Below, piece after piece: positions 1 to 12,145 of a DNA stretch of 64,000 nt. Source of the stretch: Enchytraeus crypticus (Eukaryota > Annelida > Clitellata > Enchytraeida > Enchytraeidae); contig CAJHZI010000262.1 in the NCBI GenBank assembly GCA_905160935.1, positions 930,583-994,582 on the forward strand, written 5' to 3'. Numbering within the stretch: the first letter of the stretch is position 1; every line of letters begins with the position of its first letter. Made by a program: the position numbers and the translations under genes. The notes under the pieces are model-generated. The model saw only the letters and a program-made list of their open reading frames with translations, was not told the origin of the DNA and ran no database searches.

Positions 1-1019
1 ATGCAGTGTTGTAAAATTAAAGATGTCTGTTTCAGTTATTTTTCGCCGTCTTGATTTTATCATCTGATTGTACTCACTGTACTTAAAGATTAATGAATTA
101 AGCCAGATGTTTTGATTTAATATTTAATAGCAGCTTAGTTTAACGTCTGTTTCCTCATCAGAAAGATGCTGTCAGAGTTATTCAGACTAGTTTTTGAACT
201 GATGAACTACTGTTTGTACTATTATCTCTCTCAGTGTATTGCCAAATGGCAGGTCCATGGCTTATAACTCCTTCACATATTTCTATCCTCTGCCTTTCGC
301 TTCATGTCAACATAGGAATAGGGTATCAAATCATCCAGCATCCCAAGTCTCAGTCTTCCTCTAATCCTCCTTCCATTATTCCTTCAATTTATCTTCTAGT
401 AAACCTTTCCCTCTTAGACCATGACGCACACAGTTCTTCTTTCTATTCCTTATGATATTTATCAATTGTCTATATGCCAACCCTATTGATATTAGCATAA
501 CATTCAAAATACGTTTATTTCTCTAAATCTGAAGTCATCTGTCTATTCAGGGCCAAATGCCTCATTTTAAGAAAGAGAGAGAATTATTATTCTACTTATT
601 TTATCATTTCGCTGTGCAAAATACCAGGTGATAGGTCAAGATAAAAGTTATTCCCTGTTTTAATTGCTCTTTCTGTAATTGTGCACAATTTGATCTTAAA
701 GAAACAATCAGATTAGTCAAAGTGGAGTTGCTGCATATAATTAGCATAATCATATTAATGCAAATTGATCTAACTTTCTTTAGTTTTCAGTTGTTTTTTG
801 TTGATCAGAGTGTGAATCACTAAACATTACTACTTTATGTAATAAATTTTTTGATGTAACTAAGCTGCTGCTTTCTACATCAAACACGTGACTGCTTTTA
901 TCTGTGAATCTTTGATGTAGTTTTTTTCTTTTTGCTGTTAATTTTATTTAGTCGGTAAATAAAAGATTTGAAATGGTTATGGTGCTCGGTATTCATGGAA
1001 GTTGTTTATTTTTCTGCAG
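1..1019. other. Probable intron of the CTD-phosphatase gene; no exon seen
   Basis: No coding exon could be supported here. The upstream exons of the phosphatase, which would carry the DxDx(T/V) catalytic motif, must lie before the window or be too short to recognise. The stretch holds a short LINE 3'-end fragment around 225-420; the rest is AT-rich and unremarkable. It ends in a pyrimidine-rich acceptor (TTTTTCTGCAG) at 1009-1019. Confidence 0.6.
225..420 (-). mobile_element. 5'-truncated LINE 3' end (family with the CATGGACCTGCCA end)
   Basis: The reverse complement carries the block CATGGACCTGCCA found at the 3' end of several other copies here, followed by a GAGAGA-type tail (CTCTCTC on the plus strand). 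The copy is diverged. Confidence 0.5.
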
Positions 1020-4011
1020 TATGCTGACCCTGTTACAGATCTTCTTGACAAGTGGAATGTGTTCAGAGCCAGGTAAACTTTTCTCATAGATTTCCTGAGG
1101 TTTTTAGGCTTCTGTTAGGATAAAGTTAGGCTTCTGTTAGGATAGAGTTAGGCTTCTGTTAGGATAAAGTTAGGCTTTTGTTGGGATAAAGTTAGGCATC
1201 TGTTAGGATAACGTTTGGCTTCTGTTCGGATAAAGTTTGGCATCTGTTAGGATAAAGGTAGGCATCTGTTGGGATAAAGTTAGGCATCTGTTGGGATAAA
1301 GTTAGGCATCTGTTGGGATAAAGTTAGGCATCTGTGGGGATAAAGTTAGGCATCTGTTGGGATAAAGTTAGGCTTCGGTTGGGATAAAGTTCAAGTTGTG
1401 GCAGGTTTCATATCCAATGGCTTTGCCAGCAGATTAATCAAAAAGCTGTTATCTATTGCAAGCTTTTTAAGGTGAAGGCCTGAAGGACTTTGTGACAGTT
1501 TAAACAGTTTAATATTTCAGTGGTTCTCTCAGTGGTGGGCCAAGTATTATTAACATTGTTCCAATGTAATGTGTGCAGAACTCTTGACTACTGGAATGCC
1601 TAGTTATGTGGTTGCTGCACTGCCTATGATTCTTGCAAAAAAATAGTTGGATATAAATCGTCGTGTGAAACAGTTTTTTTAATATATTCTTGCCGTTGAA
1701 ATTTACATTTTATTAGTATTAAAATAGCATCGACTTTACTTCATTTATTCAAGTTAAATTGTTTTGGATAATGAACGGTGAATGTTAATGGTGTTAGTGT
1801 TAATGGTGAAAGTTAATGTCAATGGAGAATGAAGTGTAATTAATGTATGCTTAAATATATGCTTTATTTCTGAAATAGTATTTATTTTGTTACTGCAATA
1901 AGTATGTAAAGTGGGTTGAAAGTAAATTCTTAGGTCATTCTTAGGATTCTTTAGTCTTATGAGTAATTTGGTGATACTGTATCACGGCTTATGGCCTGGT
2001 CGACTTTATAACGTTGAGTGTTTGTTTTCTATTCTCAGATTATTTCGAGAGGCCTGTGTATTTCATAGAGGAAATTATGTAAAGGTAGGCTCTGATTTTG
2101 CATAGACATACGTAGAAAAGCAAGTCTGACTCGAGTGTATTATTCTGATGTATTGTGTAATTTCTTATTCCGACATCGGTAAAATTTTCGACCGTGGATC
2201 AGTATATGCGGGGTTCAATACCTGGTCTCGCCCGTCACTGACATCGCATTCGAGTGCGGAAACTGACATTACATTAGCTTTCCCAGCTTTTTATTTATTA
2301 GTATTAACGTATTGTTCTAAATTCTTTTAGAATTAACATATACTAAACATTGACATCCATGACGTCATCCTTGTATGAGGAAATGGACGTTAAACCTTTA
2401 TTATTATTATTATTATACATTAATACTAAAATTCTTTTAGTATTAATGTTTTAGTCTAAATTCCTGTTAGTATTAATGTATTAGTCTAAATTAGTCGAGT
2501 GTACAGGTCTAAATTCTAATGCTATATTATCTGTATGTGGGTGCATTCTTATGATTTTGTTATTTAATTAACTGTCTATTCTAAATTTTAATGCTATATT
2601 ATCTGTTTCATTTGTTAAAATTGATTGCTATAAATCTCCAAATAATTTCTATTTCATGTGCAAATTTTATTTTATAATAAGGTATCACTTTGTGCTGATT
2701 AGAGTTTTTATCAAATTTACTGAAACAATAGTGGTAGAATATAAAGGATATGCTTTTGTTTTCAACCCTATAAAGAGCTTTGATTTATTTATTTATTTAT
2801 TTCTATATTTATTTAGCTTTGATTTATTTGATCTCTTTACGTTCATAAATACTGCTTCTGATTTTGAGAAGATTAAGTCGTGTTGCTATCAGTTGGCAAT
2901 GAATTGTTATTGATGTAGGAATAACTGTAATACAAGTATTGCTATTAACTTGTCTTGAAGACAGACATTGTAGTTTTCATGGAGTCTTACTCTAGTTTTT
3001 GTGACTCTCACAGGATTTGAGTCGCCTAGGACGAGACTTGAAGAATGTTATCATTATTGACAACTCTCCTGCCTCCTATCTATTTCATCCGCAGAATGCA
3101 GTAAGCTCATTAATTATCTGTTAATTATAACTGATGAGTTAGCAGAAGGCAAAGAAGAGCTGAGGTGTTTTATAACATGGACCTGCCAGTTGGCAGTGCA
3201 CTAATAGAGAGAATTCTAAGTGTAATCTAATTGTTATGTTATCTACCACGGCGTTTTCTCTTGTAAGTATGAAGCTCAACTATTTAATCTTGTGTGATAG
3301 CATGCTGTGTCTGTTGAACAGGATACTGTCATTTTGACTTCTAAATAACACGTCTCTGCATTCATATGATAAAATATTCAGTCGTGCAGCCCTTAGGTTT
3401 TGCTTTATGGCGTCAAGTGCTGCTAACCTGTACCTATCTATCTAACCTCTTTTGTTGAATCTTTGTTGACAGTTGTACCCATGCATATGAGAAGATGACT
3501 TCACCTTTTTCTTGTAGAATGCAAAGGATTTTTCTTTGCTCTTTTGTGTATCAAATGTTGATATTCTTGTCTGTGTTGCATTTGAGACTGAGTAAATGAA
3601 ATACAATTATTATATCTAAATTCTAAAGTCGAGCTTAAACATTCACTTACTGTTATGCTTCTTAATGAACTCATTACAACCCGTGTCAGAGATATCTTAT
3701 AGCATTAGGTGCTAACGGCTTTTACTATTATAGTTGCGAGTAAAATTAATTCAATATTTTGTATTACATTTAATGGGCATATTTCTACAATGCTGTATTG
3801 TTTTGTTTCATAGGTGCCTATACTAACTTGGTTTGACGATCCTAACGACAGAGAGCTGTTGGACCTCCTTCCTCTGTTTGAGCGGCTCTCTAGTGCAGGC
3901 TCCTCCCAGGACGTCTACTCTTTCCTCCTCAACGCCAACGTGGGAGCCCAGTCGGCTGCTGGGGGCAATGGGTACTTGCTACCTAACAATGGAGGGGATC
4001 AGTCGTCATAG
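1020..4011 (+). CDS. Small CTD phosphatase (CTDSP1/CTDSPL-like), C-terminal half, 4 exons
   Basis: Exons 1020-1072, 2039-2084, 3014-3100 and 3814-4011, with stop TAG at 4009-4011. They join in frame across GT-AG introns to 128 residues beginning [12 protein letters not shown], then [33 protein letters not shown] and [20 protein letters not shown]. These are the C-terminal blocks of the FCP/SCP HAD phosphatases, which remove phosphate from Ser residues of the RNA polymerase II CTD heptad in the nucleus and from some other signalling proteins. The IIIDNSP block is the late HAD motif with the conserved Asp. The nucleophile motif lies in exons upstream of the window. After the usual family end (DVYSFLLN) there is an extra tail of about 24 residues rich in Gly, Asn and Ser. 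Assignment to the SCP group is secure; CTDSP1, CTDSP2 and CTDSPL cannot be separated from this half. Confidence 0.93.
1104..1391. repeat. 22-bp minisatellite, about 13 copies
   Basis: Unit close to TTAGGCATCTGTTGGGATAA plus AG. The left units read TTCTGTTAGG and the right units ATCTGTTGGG, so two variants spread separately. It lies in the intron right after the 1020-1072 exon. Confidence 0.9.
2165..2295 (+). mobile_element. SINE-A copy (tRNA-derived)
   Basis: Contains the family signature CGACCGTGGATCAGTATATG, a GGGTTCAAT B-box variant and the CACTGACATCGC to TTAGCTTT 3' part. It lies in an intron of the CTD-phosphatase gene. Confidence 0.8.
2345..2417 (+). mobile_element. SINE-B 3' end with (TTA)n tail
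   Basis: Reads GACGTCATCCTTGTATGAGG, then AAATGGACGTTAAACC and a TTATTATT tail. The same end recurs at 9054, 49977, 58237 and, inverted, 63640. Confidence 0.65.
3155..3220 (+). mobile_element. 5'-truncated LINE 3' end
   Basis: Carries ACATGGACCTGCCAGTTGGC followed by AGTGCACTAATAGAGAGAA, the 3' terminus shared with the longer copies at 24780-25330 and 47925-48095. Confidence 0.6.
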
Positions 4012-4019
4012 CAACGCAG

Positions 4020-4025
4020 AATAAA
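4020..4025 (+). promoter_or_regulatory. Candidate polyadenylation signal of the CTD-phosphatase gene
   Basis: AATAAA lies 9 bases after the stop codon. It is unusually close for a 3' UTR, so a later site may be the one used. Confidence 0.3.
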
Positions 4026-4654
4026 GGTTGTCACAGCAACGCAGAAAAGCAGTTAATTATGGGACGAGTAAAATACTTGTCTTAGCACATTTTATGTTGT
4101 AAATTGGCTGAAAGTGAGCTGATTTGTATGGACTGTAGGCAGATATTTATATTTAATTGTCGAGTAGCCTATGGCTTGCTATTAATGATCGTGTGCTATG
4201 CAATCTACAGATCATGACTTGACTTTTAACCAGAAGAACGCTTTAAATCTTTTATTCAAGTTTGTGTCGTTGTCCTGCTATCTCTATGCTGCTTCCAGGT
4301 TCTTGCAGCTGAACAGGAGCCCAGAGAAGCTTATGATTCTGATACCAACTCTTCATTTACGTTACGTCGTCTTCAAACGTATCAATGGACTCCGTATGAG
4401 AAACTGTAGCAGATTTGAATTGTAATTAAGCGATTATTGTGTGATATTCAATATTTACGAGGTGTGTATTGAATCATGGAATCCAAAGTTCTGTGCTACA
4501 TATTGCCATAGACAAGTTTTCTACGTAGACTGAGCGCTGGATGCATCGCTGCTCCTGACATTGGAGTATTGCTTATTTCTACTGACAATTTCTGTGATAC
4601 GAAGACTGTAATGAATTGTACATAATATTCGATTAGCTAACTAATGTAATTATT

Positions 4655-4698
4655 GTCCCTAGCTAAACTGGGATTCAAGGGAAGATGATGATGATGAT
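4655..4698 (+). mobile_element. SINE-C 3' end with (GAT)n tail
   Basis: Contains CCTAGCTAAACTGGGATTCA then AGGGAAGATGATGATGATGA, the shared end of a repeat family in this window. Confidence 0.6.
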
Positions 4699-5337
4699 TG
4701 AATATATTACTGTATCAATCCTCTCCACTTAGGCATTGTAAATATATGAAACTATTTTGGTCTTTAACAGATTTTTTGGTCTCAATTACTGGTTAATATC
4801 CTATTCATTATATTTCAGTTGTTTGTACGCACAGTTGGGGTTGTATGCAATATTTAATTATTTCATGCAGTAATTACCTACTATAAATAGTACATAATGC
4901 CTTTAATATGTGTACATTATGTATTTGAACTTGTGTTGTTATCTGCAGGTTTTATATTTTTATGGCATGATTGATGATGGATGCCGGTATTTGCACGTAA
5001 CATCCATCATGCTAACATTTAGTGCATATTGTGCACTACTCATATATGGAAGTGCATGTATACTCTTTAGATATACATGTATATTATTCACAGTGTTATG
5101 CAATGTGTTTATAGCAGTACATGCAATGATTTTACTCGCCATTATTTTATACTTAAGCGTAAAAGTTTGTACAACTCTTTTCAAACTCACCTTTAAGATA
5201 ACAAGATGTCAGTTGATGTGTGCCAGTATAAATATATCGTTGTAAGAAACAGATATTCCAACAGTGCATTATAGAATAGCGGTATTCTGCACGTATCGTA
5301 GGAGGTGATCAAGTAGAAGCTAAGGGTAGTGATGAGA

Positions 5338-5394
5338 AAGAAATTTTCCCGACCCTTGCTAAACTGGGTTTCGTGGTAAGATGATGATGATGAG
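5338..5394 (+). mobile_element. SINE-C 3' end
   Basis: CCCGACCCTTGCTAAACTGG then a diverged segment and (GAT)n. Same family as 4655 and 7795. Confidence 0.6.
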
Positions 5395-5597
5395 TGAAGC
5401 AAAGAAAAACCACCTTTCTCAAGCTAACAGTTGCTTTAGTCTTCTTCAAATGTATATATTTTGCGATGGTATCAATTTGTAAGTCTTTGATGTACTATAT
5501 TTGATGAAAATACTGGCTTGAGTTAGAATATGTACATTTGACAGAGACTGTAGACTGAGACATGTATGTTACTTAAATATATTCGATTTTTGCTGAA

Positions 5598-5825
5598 GAT
5601 TATTGTCTGCAGAAGTGTTTATTTTCTGTTTGTTTGAATGGTTGTGTACACAATTGTTTGTTGTCTTTTTGTTTGAATGATTGCCGGCAGAATTGTTTGT
5701 TGTCTGTTTTGTTTGAATGATTGTCTGCTGAATTGTTTGTTGTCTGTTTTGTTTGATTGATTGTCTGCAGACTTATTATCTGTTTTGTTTGGATGATTGT
5801 CTGCTGAATTGTTTGTTGTCTGCTT
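5598..5825. repeat. Roughly 40-bp minisatellite, about 5 copies
   Basis: Repeats of TTGTTTGTTGTCTGTTTTGT followed by TTGAATGATTGTCTGCTGAA. Its minus-strand ORF is a product of the repeat. Confidence 0.8.
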
Positions 5826-7794
5826 CACTTGATAAGATTTATTATTCTATTCTATGTAAAGTATAGACAAATACTAAATAATATGATTATTTTAATTTTG
5901 TGGTTGAGCAATTTTTGTTTGGCAGATTCTGTCCGACTCTGTCTGATAGTGTCTTTAAGGATATATAGCTGATGTTAAGTCATTAGTAGGAGCCTATACT
6001 TCTGCATGTTTGACTTGTCTATTGTTGGTTGATCAAACTATTATATTCACATTGGTAGCTGATATCAGTTTCTTAAAACAATTTGAGCTGTTGTTAAAAG
6101 TGAACTGTGAAGCATCATGAAGGGTAATTAATGTAAAACTACCTCTTACACTCTTTGTTGATATCACACTATTATCTGATGGAGTTGTTCGTAATGAGAC
6201 CAAACGCGGAATAATTTATACATAATATATATTTGGGTCCTGCCTGATCGTGAAGATTATAACATTAGGTTTATGTTCTTCATTGCTACTTTTTGTCATA
6301 AAAATCTCTCCATTTTAATGATTTTAATTACAGATTTTTAACATTGTGTTTTGTAGAGATGACTAATAAAACAGTCGCTCATTGATAGCTTATGTTCATT
6401 TCTGAATTCAAAGACTACCATGTAACAAAACGACTCTTTCACTTCATTCTTCTGTTAATTATTTTACTGAATATTCTCTAAGGAGAATTTAAATTGTAAT
6501 ATTTTAAAACTAAATTAGCTGGTAATGATATCTGCTGCTAGGACGACCCTAATTTCACGTGTGTATAAGAAAACCGGCTTTAATGTTAATTATTTTGCAT
6601 TGTGTTTGTTAATGGTATTCATGTAGAGTTACAAATGTAGTTTAATCGAAGATTAGTTTATTCGGATAAAACTTGATGGAAGTTCTTTAATATTTATGAA
6701 TGAGTGTGCGTATAATATTTAATATTTATGAATGAGCGCTTTAATAGTTATGAATGAGCGTGTGTGTGTGTGTGTGTATTGTGTCTTTACCATGTTTCTC
6801 TTTACAAATCTGTCTACTTAAATTTATTATATACTAAATCCTAATTACGCCGCCATGTACCTTATTCATTCAGCTGCCTTGCTCTTTATTTTTCTAATTG
6901 CTATGCATTTCCATTACAATATTAATTTTTTGTGATTATCTATTGCATATATAGAAATAATTGTAAACTAGTTTTATGATTTAGCTATTTTGCAAGCGGT
7001 GTCTACTGCTAGCCGTTCAGTTAGGAATCCGTGTAGCTCTTGTTCTTAGTTTTTGTCGTGAGATTGAAATGGAAATATTGTTACTAATGTATGAAGCCCC
7101 ATATGGAGATCGTCTCTTTCTTGGTAGCGGTCAAAAATAATTCAAGTAATGCCGTCACCGAAGATTAATTCACCAACAATAGCCTGCAAAAAAGTACATG
7201 TTGAGTTAAAGAGAGATCTGATATGGCATCGGTTCTTATTAGCGATGAACTGTCGTATACTGACGTGTAAATGTTCTGATATCGAGATGATGTTGGGCTC
7301 TAAATAACGCGTTGTCAGTATGTTCGATGAGAATTGGTATTAGGTTTGCTGCTTATTCTTGTACATTCTTGTTTGCATCCTTGTGCCCTCCAGTTAATCG
7401 AGTTTAAGTTAGTTATGTTGTTCTATATGTTTACCGTACAATATGTTTCATCGTTTTTCACGTTGAATGAATGAGTTTTGGTTGTATGATGTATAAATCC
7501 CGCTTTGTGAAGGAAATATTACAAGTTGTTATTTTGTTGTGTAGACATTACTATAAATCACGTAAATAAAGGCCTACTATTCAAAATAAAATGAACGTTA
7601 AAAAAGCGCTATGATGGCCTAGTGATGTAGCTTCTGTTGCCATTATTTTGTATTTAGCAGATAGACTATATTTTTGTTTTCCTTTGCTTTAGATTGCTGT
7701 TCTTGTTACTTTAAGATTTTGTTAGGAGTCTATTTTTAGTATCTTGAATTAAATAGAAAGGTTAGACTTCAAAGTAAATTAATTAATTAATAAA

Positions 7795-7915
7795 TACATT
7801 TTAATACGTAATTAAGAAATTGCTACAAAATTTTCTAAAACGATGGAAAAGACGGTCTATTCGTATCCCGACCCTAGTTAAACTGGGATTCAAGGGAAGA
7901 TGATGATGATGCTGA
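7795..7915 (+). mobile_element. SINE-C copy
   Basis: Longer copy: TTGCTACAAAATTTTCTAAA, TCTATTCGTATCCCGACCCT, AGTTAAACTGGGATTCAAGG, then (GAT)n. Confidence 0.65.
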
Positions 7916-8098
7916 TGGTATATTTTAAGATAAAATAACTAAGGAAAAGTTTCTTTAGTAAACTTTAGTTGTTTGCAAATTAATTTCCTGACTATTAATT
8001 ATGTATTATTGATGAATAATATCCTTGATATTTTTTGCGAAAATTTATTTAAATCTTGTTTTTTGGAATAAATTAAAAGTTTTGTTTGTGCGAGCTAT

Positions 8099-8100
<2 letters not shown>

Positions 8101-8150
<50 letters not shown>
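8101..8150. repeat. (AT)n microsatellite
   Basis: Uninterrupted dinucleotide run of about 50 bases. Confidence 0.95.
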
Positions 8151-8157
<7 letters not shown>

Positions 8158-8506
8158 CTTTTTGGAATAAAGAGTAGAACAACTGACAAGGCTGTGTGCT
8201 TCATTTGTATTTATGATCTTCAATTTATAATGAGCTTAATGATATAAGGATATGAAATGGGAACTGAGCTTGATAAAACCTTTCTACATTGTTGTAGATT
8301 AACATGTAATAGAAGTACAAGTTTATGTAAGGTCTCCTATGGCTGTACACTACTATCTGTATGTATGTCTGTCTGCATTACTGATTGTAGAGACGCCTGA
8401 AAGTTGACGTAGCAAAAATACTGTATTAGTGATATGCCTAGTATCATCCTGTAATCCTGTTATGGACGAAGTTTAAAAAGTTTTAGTACAGTTTCCAACA
8501 GCCAAA

Positions 8507-8647
8507 GGCTGGAGCCATTGGCGAAGTCGGTAAGATACTCGACCACGGATCAGTAAGTGCGGGGTTCAAATCCTGGGCTCATTCGTCACTGACATCGCCT
8601 TCGAGTGAGGAAACTGACGTTAACTTTGTCTTTAAGCTTTACCAGTT
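8507..8647 (+). mobile_element. SINE-A copy, near full length
   Basis: Starts GGCTGGAGCC. A box TGGCGAAGTCGG, B box GGGTTCAAATCC, then GTCACTGACATCGC, GAGGAAACTGACGTTAA and a CCAGTTT end. The spacing of the two boxes fits an internal RNA polymerase III promoter from a tRNA. Confidence 0.85.
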
Positions 8648-8984
8648 TCTACGTCGATGTTGAAAATTAGCATAAGTTGTACTCGTATTATAAGTGACGT
8701 ATGTTCCATGTGTTTATTTAGCCTATTAACCGAAATGGTATGCGAGATGGATCTCTGGTCGGGGTTTCATGGCTCTCTCCCGAGTAATTTATAGATAAGA
8801 TGATGATGTTAGTAGCATAAACCTTCTACCAATTAGGCATACTACGTGTGTTAAAGCAACTTCACTATTATCTGGGACATTATATTCGGTTTAGTAGTTA
8901 GTAATTTATTGAACATTCTTTTTAAAGGTACGTTGGAGTTATATTACTAATGCATTTTAATGTGTCTCGTAACATAGGACGCGA

Positions 8985-9130
8985 TGTGTGGAGTGCACAG
9001 CGGCCACTTATATTCGATTGTTCCGGAAGATCGGCTGAGATGTTGTCCTCTTGGGACGTCCCTGATATTTTCCTTGGATGAGGAAACGGACGTTAAACCT
9101 ATATTATTATTATAATTATAATTAGTATTA
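8985..9130 (+). mobile_element. SINE-B copy with (ATT)n tail
   Basis: GGGACGTCCCTGATATTTTC, CTTGGATGAGGAAACGGACG, TTAAACC then ATTATT. The 5' limit is uncertain. Confidence 0.55.
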
Positions 9131-9200
9131 TTATTGTTATTATTAAGGAGGCTATTAGGTTTCGAATATCAGCCTAATCATCTCAACATTGTCCCTTCAT

Positions 9201-9353
9201 AGATTCTAATCCCAAGTGGATTCTAATCCCAGGTGGATTCTGATCCAAAGTGGATTCTAATCCCAGGTGGATTCTAATCCCAGGTGGATTCTAATCCCTG
9301 GGGGTTTTTAATCGCAGGTGGATTCTAATCCCATGTGGATTCTAATCCCAGGT
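9201..9353. repeat. 17-bp minisatellite, 9 copies
   Basis: Unit TGGATTCTAATCCCAGG with single-base variants. Confidence 0.9.
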
Positions 9354-10082
9354 GTATGGTAGCTGATAGGGAAATAGACTTAATAAATAATAATAATTAA
9401 CAATAATAAATTAATATAATAATAATTAATAATAGGGAAATAGAGAGGAACAGACTCTAAGCTGTGCAACATTTTGTAACCACTACTATATTATTATATG
9501 TCTCTGTACTTATTTGACTACTCGTGTAATTGTATATAGTACTACTAGCCTCTTATCGCTGCTGGTGAGGAAGCGGCCTATAGGAGGAGTCGACACTGGA
9601 GCAAACCTTTAATAGTCTGCAGGATTTTTTCTCTGCGTCTCAGTTCAGTGATTCATTAGGACTGTAAGATTAAAATATTGATTTCTCTTTGACCTTAGGA
9701 GAACAGACGAATATTAATTTTTGTAATTATTCTTATTTCTATCAACTTTGTCGTTTGTACAGCGCACTGGAGTTTTTATTTCTGCATTTGCTTTAGCTGG
9801 AATACGTTTTATAATGAATTCACGGCTCCGATTGAAGGTCTTGTATTGGCACAGATTATGTTGCAGTTTTTGTTTCAGTTTTGATGACGTTTGAGCTGAA
9901 CTTCATAAATAGGATAAACTTGTCGTTTCGCATTTTTTTAAAAAGGCAGAAAATGAAACCAACGAATTGAAGTTCTGAGATTCGTGCTCTGAAATTAGTG
10001 CAATTTGTGTAGAAGGTTAATCAAAATCAGGCATATATAAATTAGATTCTTTTAAGTGTGATACTGGCTACAAATTTACATG

Positions 10083-10084
<2 letters not shown>

Positions 10085-10147
<63 letters not shown>
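10085..10147. repeat. (AT)n microsatellite
   Basis: About 60 bases of uninterrupted AT dinucleotides. Confidence 0.95.
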
Positions 10148-10152
<5 letters not shown>

Positions 10153-10659
10153 TAAATATATATTGTAAATTCGATTGTTTTGAATTTCCACATTTGCGTT
10201 GCGATATTATGTTTTAAAAGACAAAAGTATTTTAATTTACTGTCAGGACTTGAAATCTGCGCACCTAAGTTACTGTGACACGCAGAACATTACTATAGCT
10301 GAGAACAGCGAAGTGGCACGTTGCTGACAGTGCCCTTGTTGTCACCGCTGACCGAGGTTCTTCACAGATCGGCGAAAGCTAATTTGTCGTATCTGTGTTG
10401 AGCTCGGTGACGTGTTAGGGAACGTATGGTGTGATTGATAGTGCAATATTAGAAATCATTTATTTGACTGACGTTGATCTGTGAATTTTGTACTGAATAT
10501 CGACGCGTCGATTGGACTGCGCGTGTGTTATTGCAGTTAACGTTGTTTTACGTTGTTTTCGACGTTTTGTTATGGATATAATCAATAAATGGAATTGCTT
10601 TATAATTTTAACGACTTTTAACATTTTAAGAGTCTTTGGATTAGGGTACTGACTAGTGT

Positions 10660-10745
10660 GGGACAGGAGGACTGGTGAAAGTCTATTCGTATCCCGACTC
10701 TGTTTAAACTGGGATTTAAGGGAAGAAGAAGATAATGATGATGAA
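10660..10745 (+). mobile_element. SINE-C copy
   Basis: GTCTATTCGTATCCCGACTC, TGTTTAAACTGGGATTTAAG and a GA/GAT-rich tail. It accounts for the start of the 80-codon ORF at 10656. Confidence 0.6.
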
Positions 10746-11499
10746 CATTTTATGAGTCTTTGCGTTAGACGTTTTGTCTGGCGCGGAATAGAGGGGGTCT
10801 CAACCTGTGCGATACACTCATTCTGTAGCTCTTGTCAAACTGCAACAGATGGCACAGGATTTTGTTTTTGTCTCATCGAATTAAATTCATTTGTGTGAAT
10901 TAAATTCAAATTACTATCCGAAACTCTTGGACTAAGTATTTTAAAAATTGTAAAAAGTATTAAATTGAACAATGTCCAATCGTGAAATACATCTTTAGAA
11001 CCGAGGGATTGTGAACAGTATTACGCAAAATTCTCTCAGGGAGCCAGTATTTATGTCGCACGGTGTAGTAAATGATAGGCCCGACTATTTGCCTCACCCT
11101 GTATTAAATGTTACTATATGACGCACTCATTAAATATGTTATACTTATAAACTGCGAAGGTCATCAATTCATTGGTTGAGATAAACCAGATCTATTGACA
11201 GATGTACTGTTTCTCACACTTGTGCTGTGGATAGTCTACTGAGGGACTACAGTCAGTAATACAGGATTGATTAACAGCCATTCTCTCATCATTTCCTCCT
11301 TACGATCTGCTAAAAAGTGACAGTCTGCAAGCCATTTTCGTAGATTTCGTAACTTCATTTCATATCTTAAATCCAGATCTTAATTAAGGTCTAGATATAG
11401 GACATGCGGGGGGGGGGTTGCTGAAAGATTGTGGATAAGAAATAATAAAGCGGAGATGAATTAAAAGACTGTTGGAAGGAATTTTGACCTATTTGATAA

Positions 11500-11595
11500 C
11501 TCATGATATTAAGATGAAGAAGGAAATCAGAGGATAAGACAAATTGAATAAGTTACATGCCATGGACCTGCTGGCGATCAATACAGTGAGAAGTG
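11500..11595 (+). mobile_element. Diverged LINE 3' end
   Basis: Contains GCCATGGACCTGCTGGCGAT and a following AGTGAGAAG, a degraded form of the shared LINE terminus. Confidence 0.4.
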
Positions 11596-11631
11596 GTAGC
11601 GACATTATTGATTATGCCAGTTTAAGATATG

Positions 11632-11702
11632 TTATTATAAGTTCATAATCTTACGGTATGATTTTATATCAATTATACCGTAAGATCATGAACTTATTAT
11701 TA
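11632..11702. repeat. Inverted repeat, arms about 27 bp
   Basis: Left arm TATAAGTTCATAATCTTACG plus GTAT. The right arm ATACCGTAAGATCATGAACT plus TATTAT is its reverse complement, with one mismatch and one small gap around a loop of about 15 bases. Confidence 0.75.
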
Positions 11703-12145
11703 TTTAAGTTATTGAATCACGATTTATATTCTCTCGTTCACGACTAAGTGATATCTTCTAAAATCAAACTTGAAAATATTTTTCTACGCACCTTTACTTC
11801 TTGAAACGATATAGATCAGATGAAATAAATTTTCAGCCGTTGCTGAAACTATGATCCGAAATCTTTTGTTTTAACGAACAGTCGGCAAAGAAACTTGGCC
11901 TACTTTTGGACTAGCTGATCTCAATCAATATAAACTCCGCCTTATGTACAAGCGGCTTGGCTTAGACTGTACCTTCATCTAACCCTTTCAGAGAAAGAAA
12001 ACTTATCTATCTGAAATAAATAGGACTAATTCTTGCTATCAGCCCGCATTTTACTTGCCTCGATTCATTGCTATAGTTTGTGCGGTTGGATTTATCGCCA
12101 ATAAATAATCATATCGGATATAGGCCTATCAAACTGTGGTGCAAG

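Larger units (their letters stand above)
4026..12145. other. Intergenic region between the CTD-phosphatase gene and CP1
   Basis: No coding exon was recognised on either strand. The repeats in it are listed separately: SINE-A, -B and -C copies, two (AT)n tracts, and 17-bp and roughly 40-bp minisatellites. About 10260-10530 is more GC-rich and less repetitive than its surroundings; it has no supported ORF and could be a non-coding exon or a regulatory stretch. The only longer ORFs are low-complexity or repeat-derived. Confidence 0.5.

Noticed and set aside
4910..5245. 111-codon ORF with hydrophobic stretches
   Set aside because: No recognisable domain, AT-driven composition and no supporting gene structure; antisense ORF of similar length also present.
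8507..8580. Possible tRNA gene with good A and B boxes
   Set aside because: The same sequence with a fixed 3' part recurs a dozen times and no acceptor stem closes, so it is a SINE.
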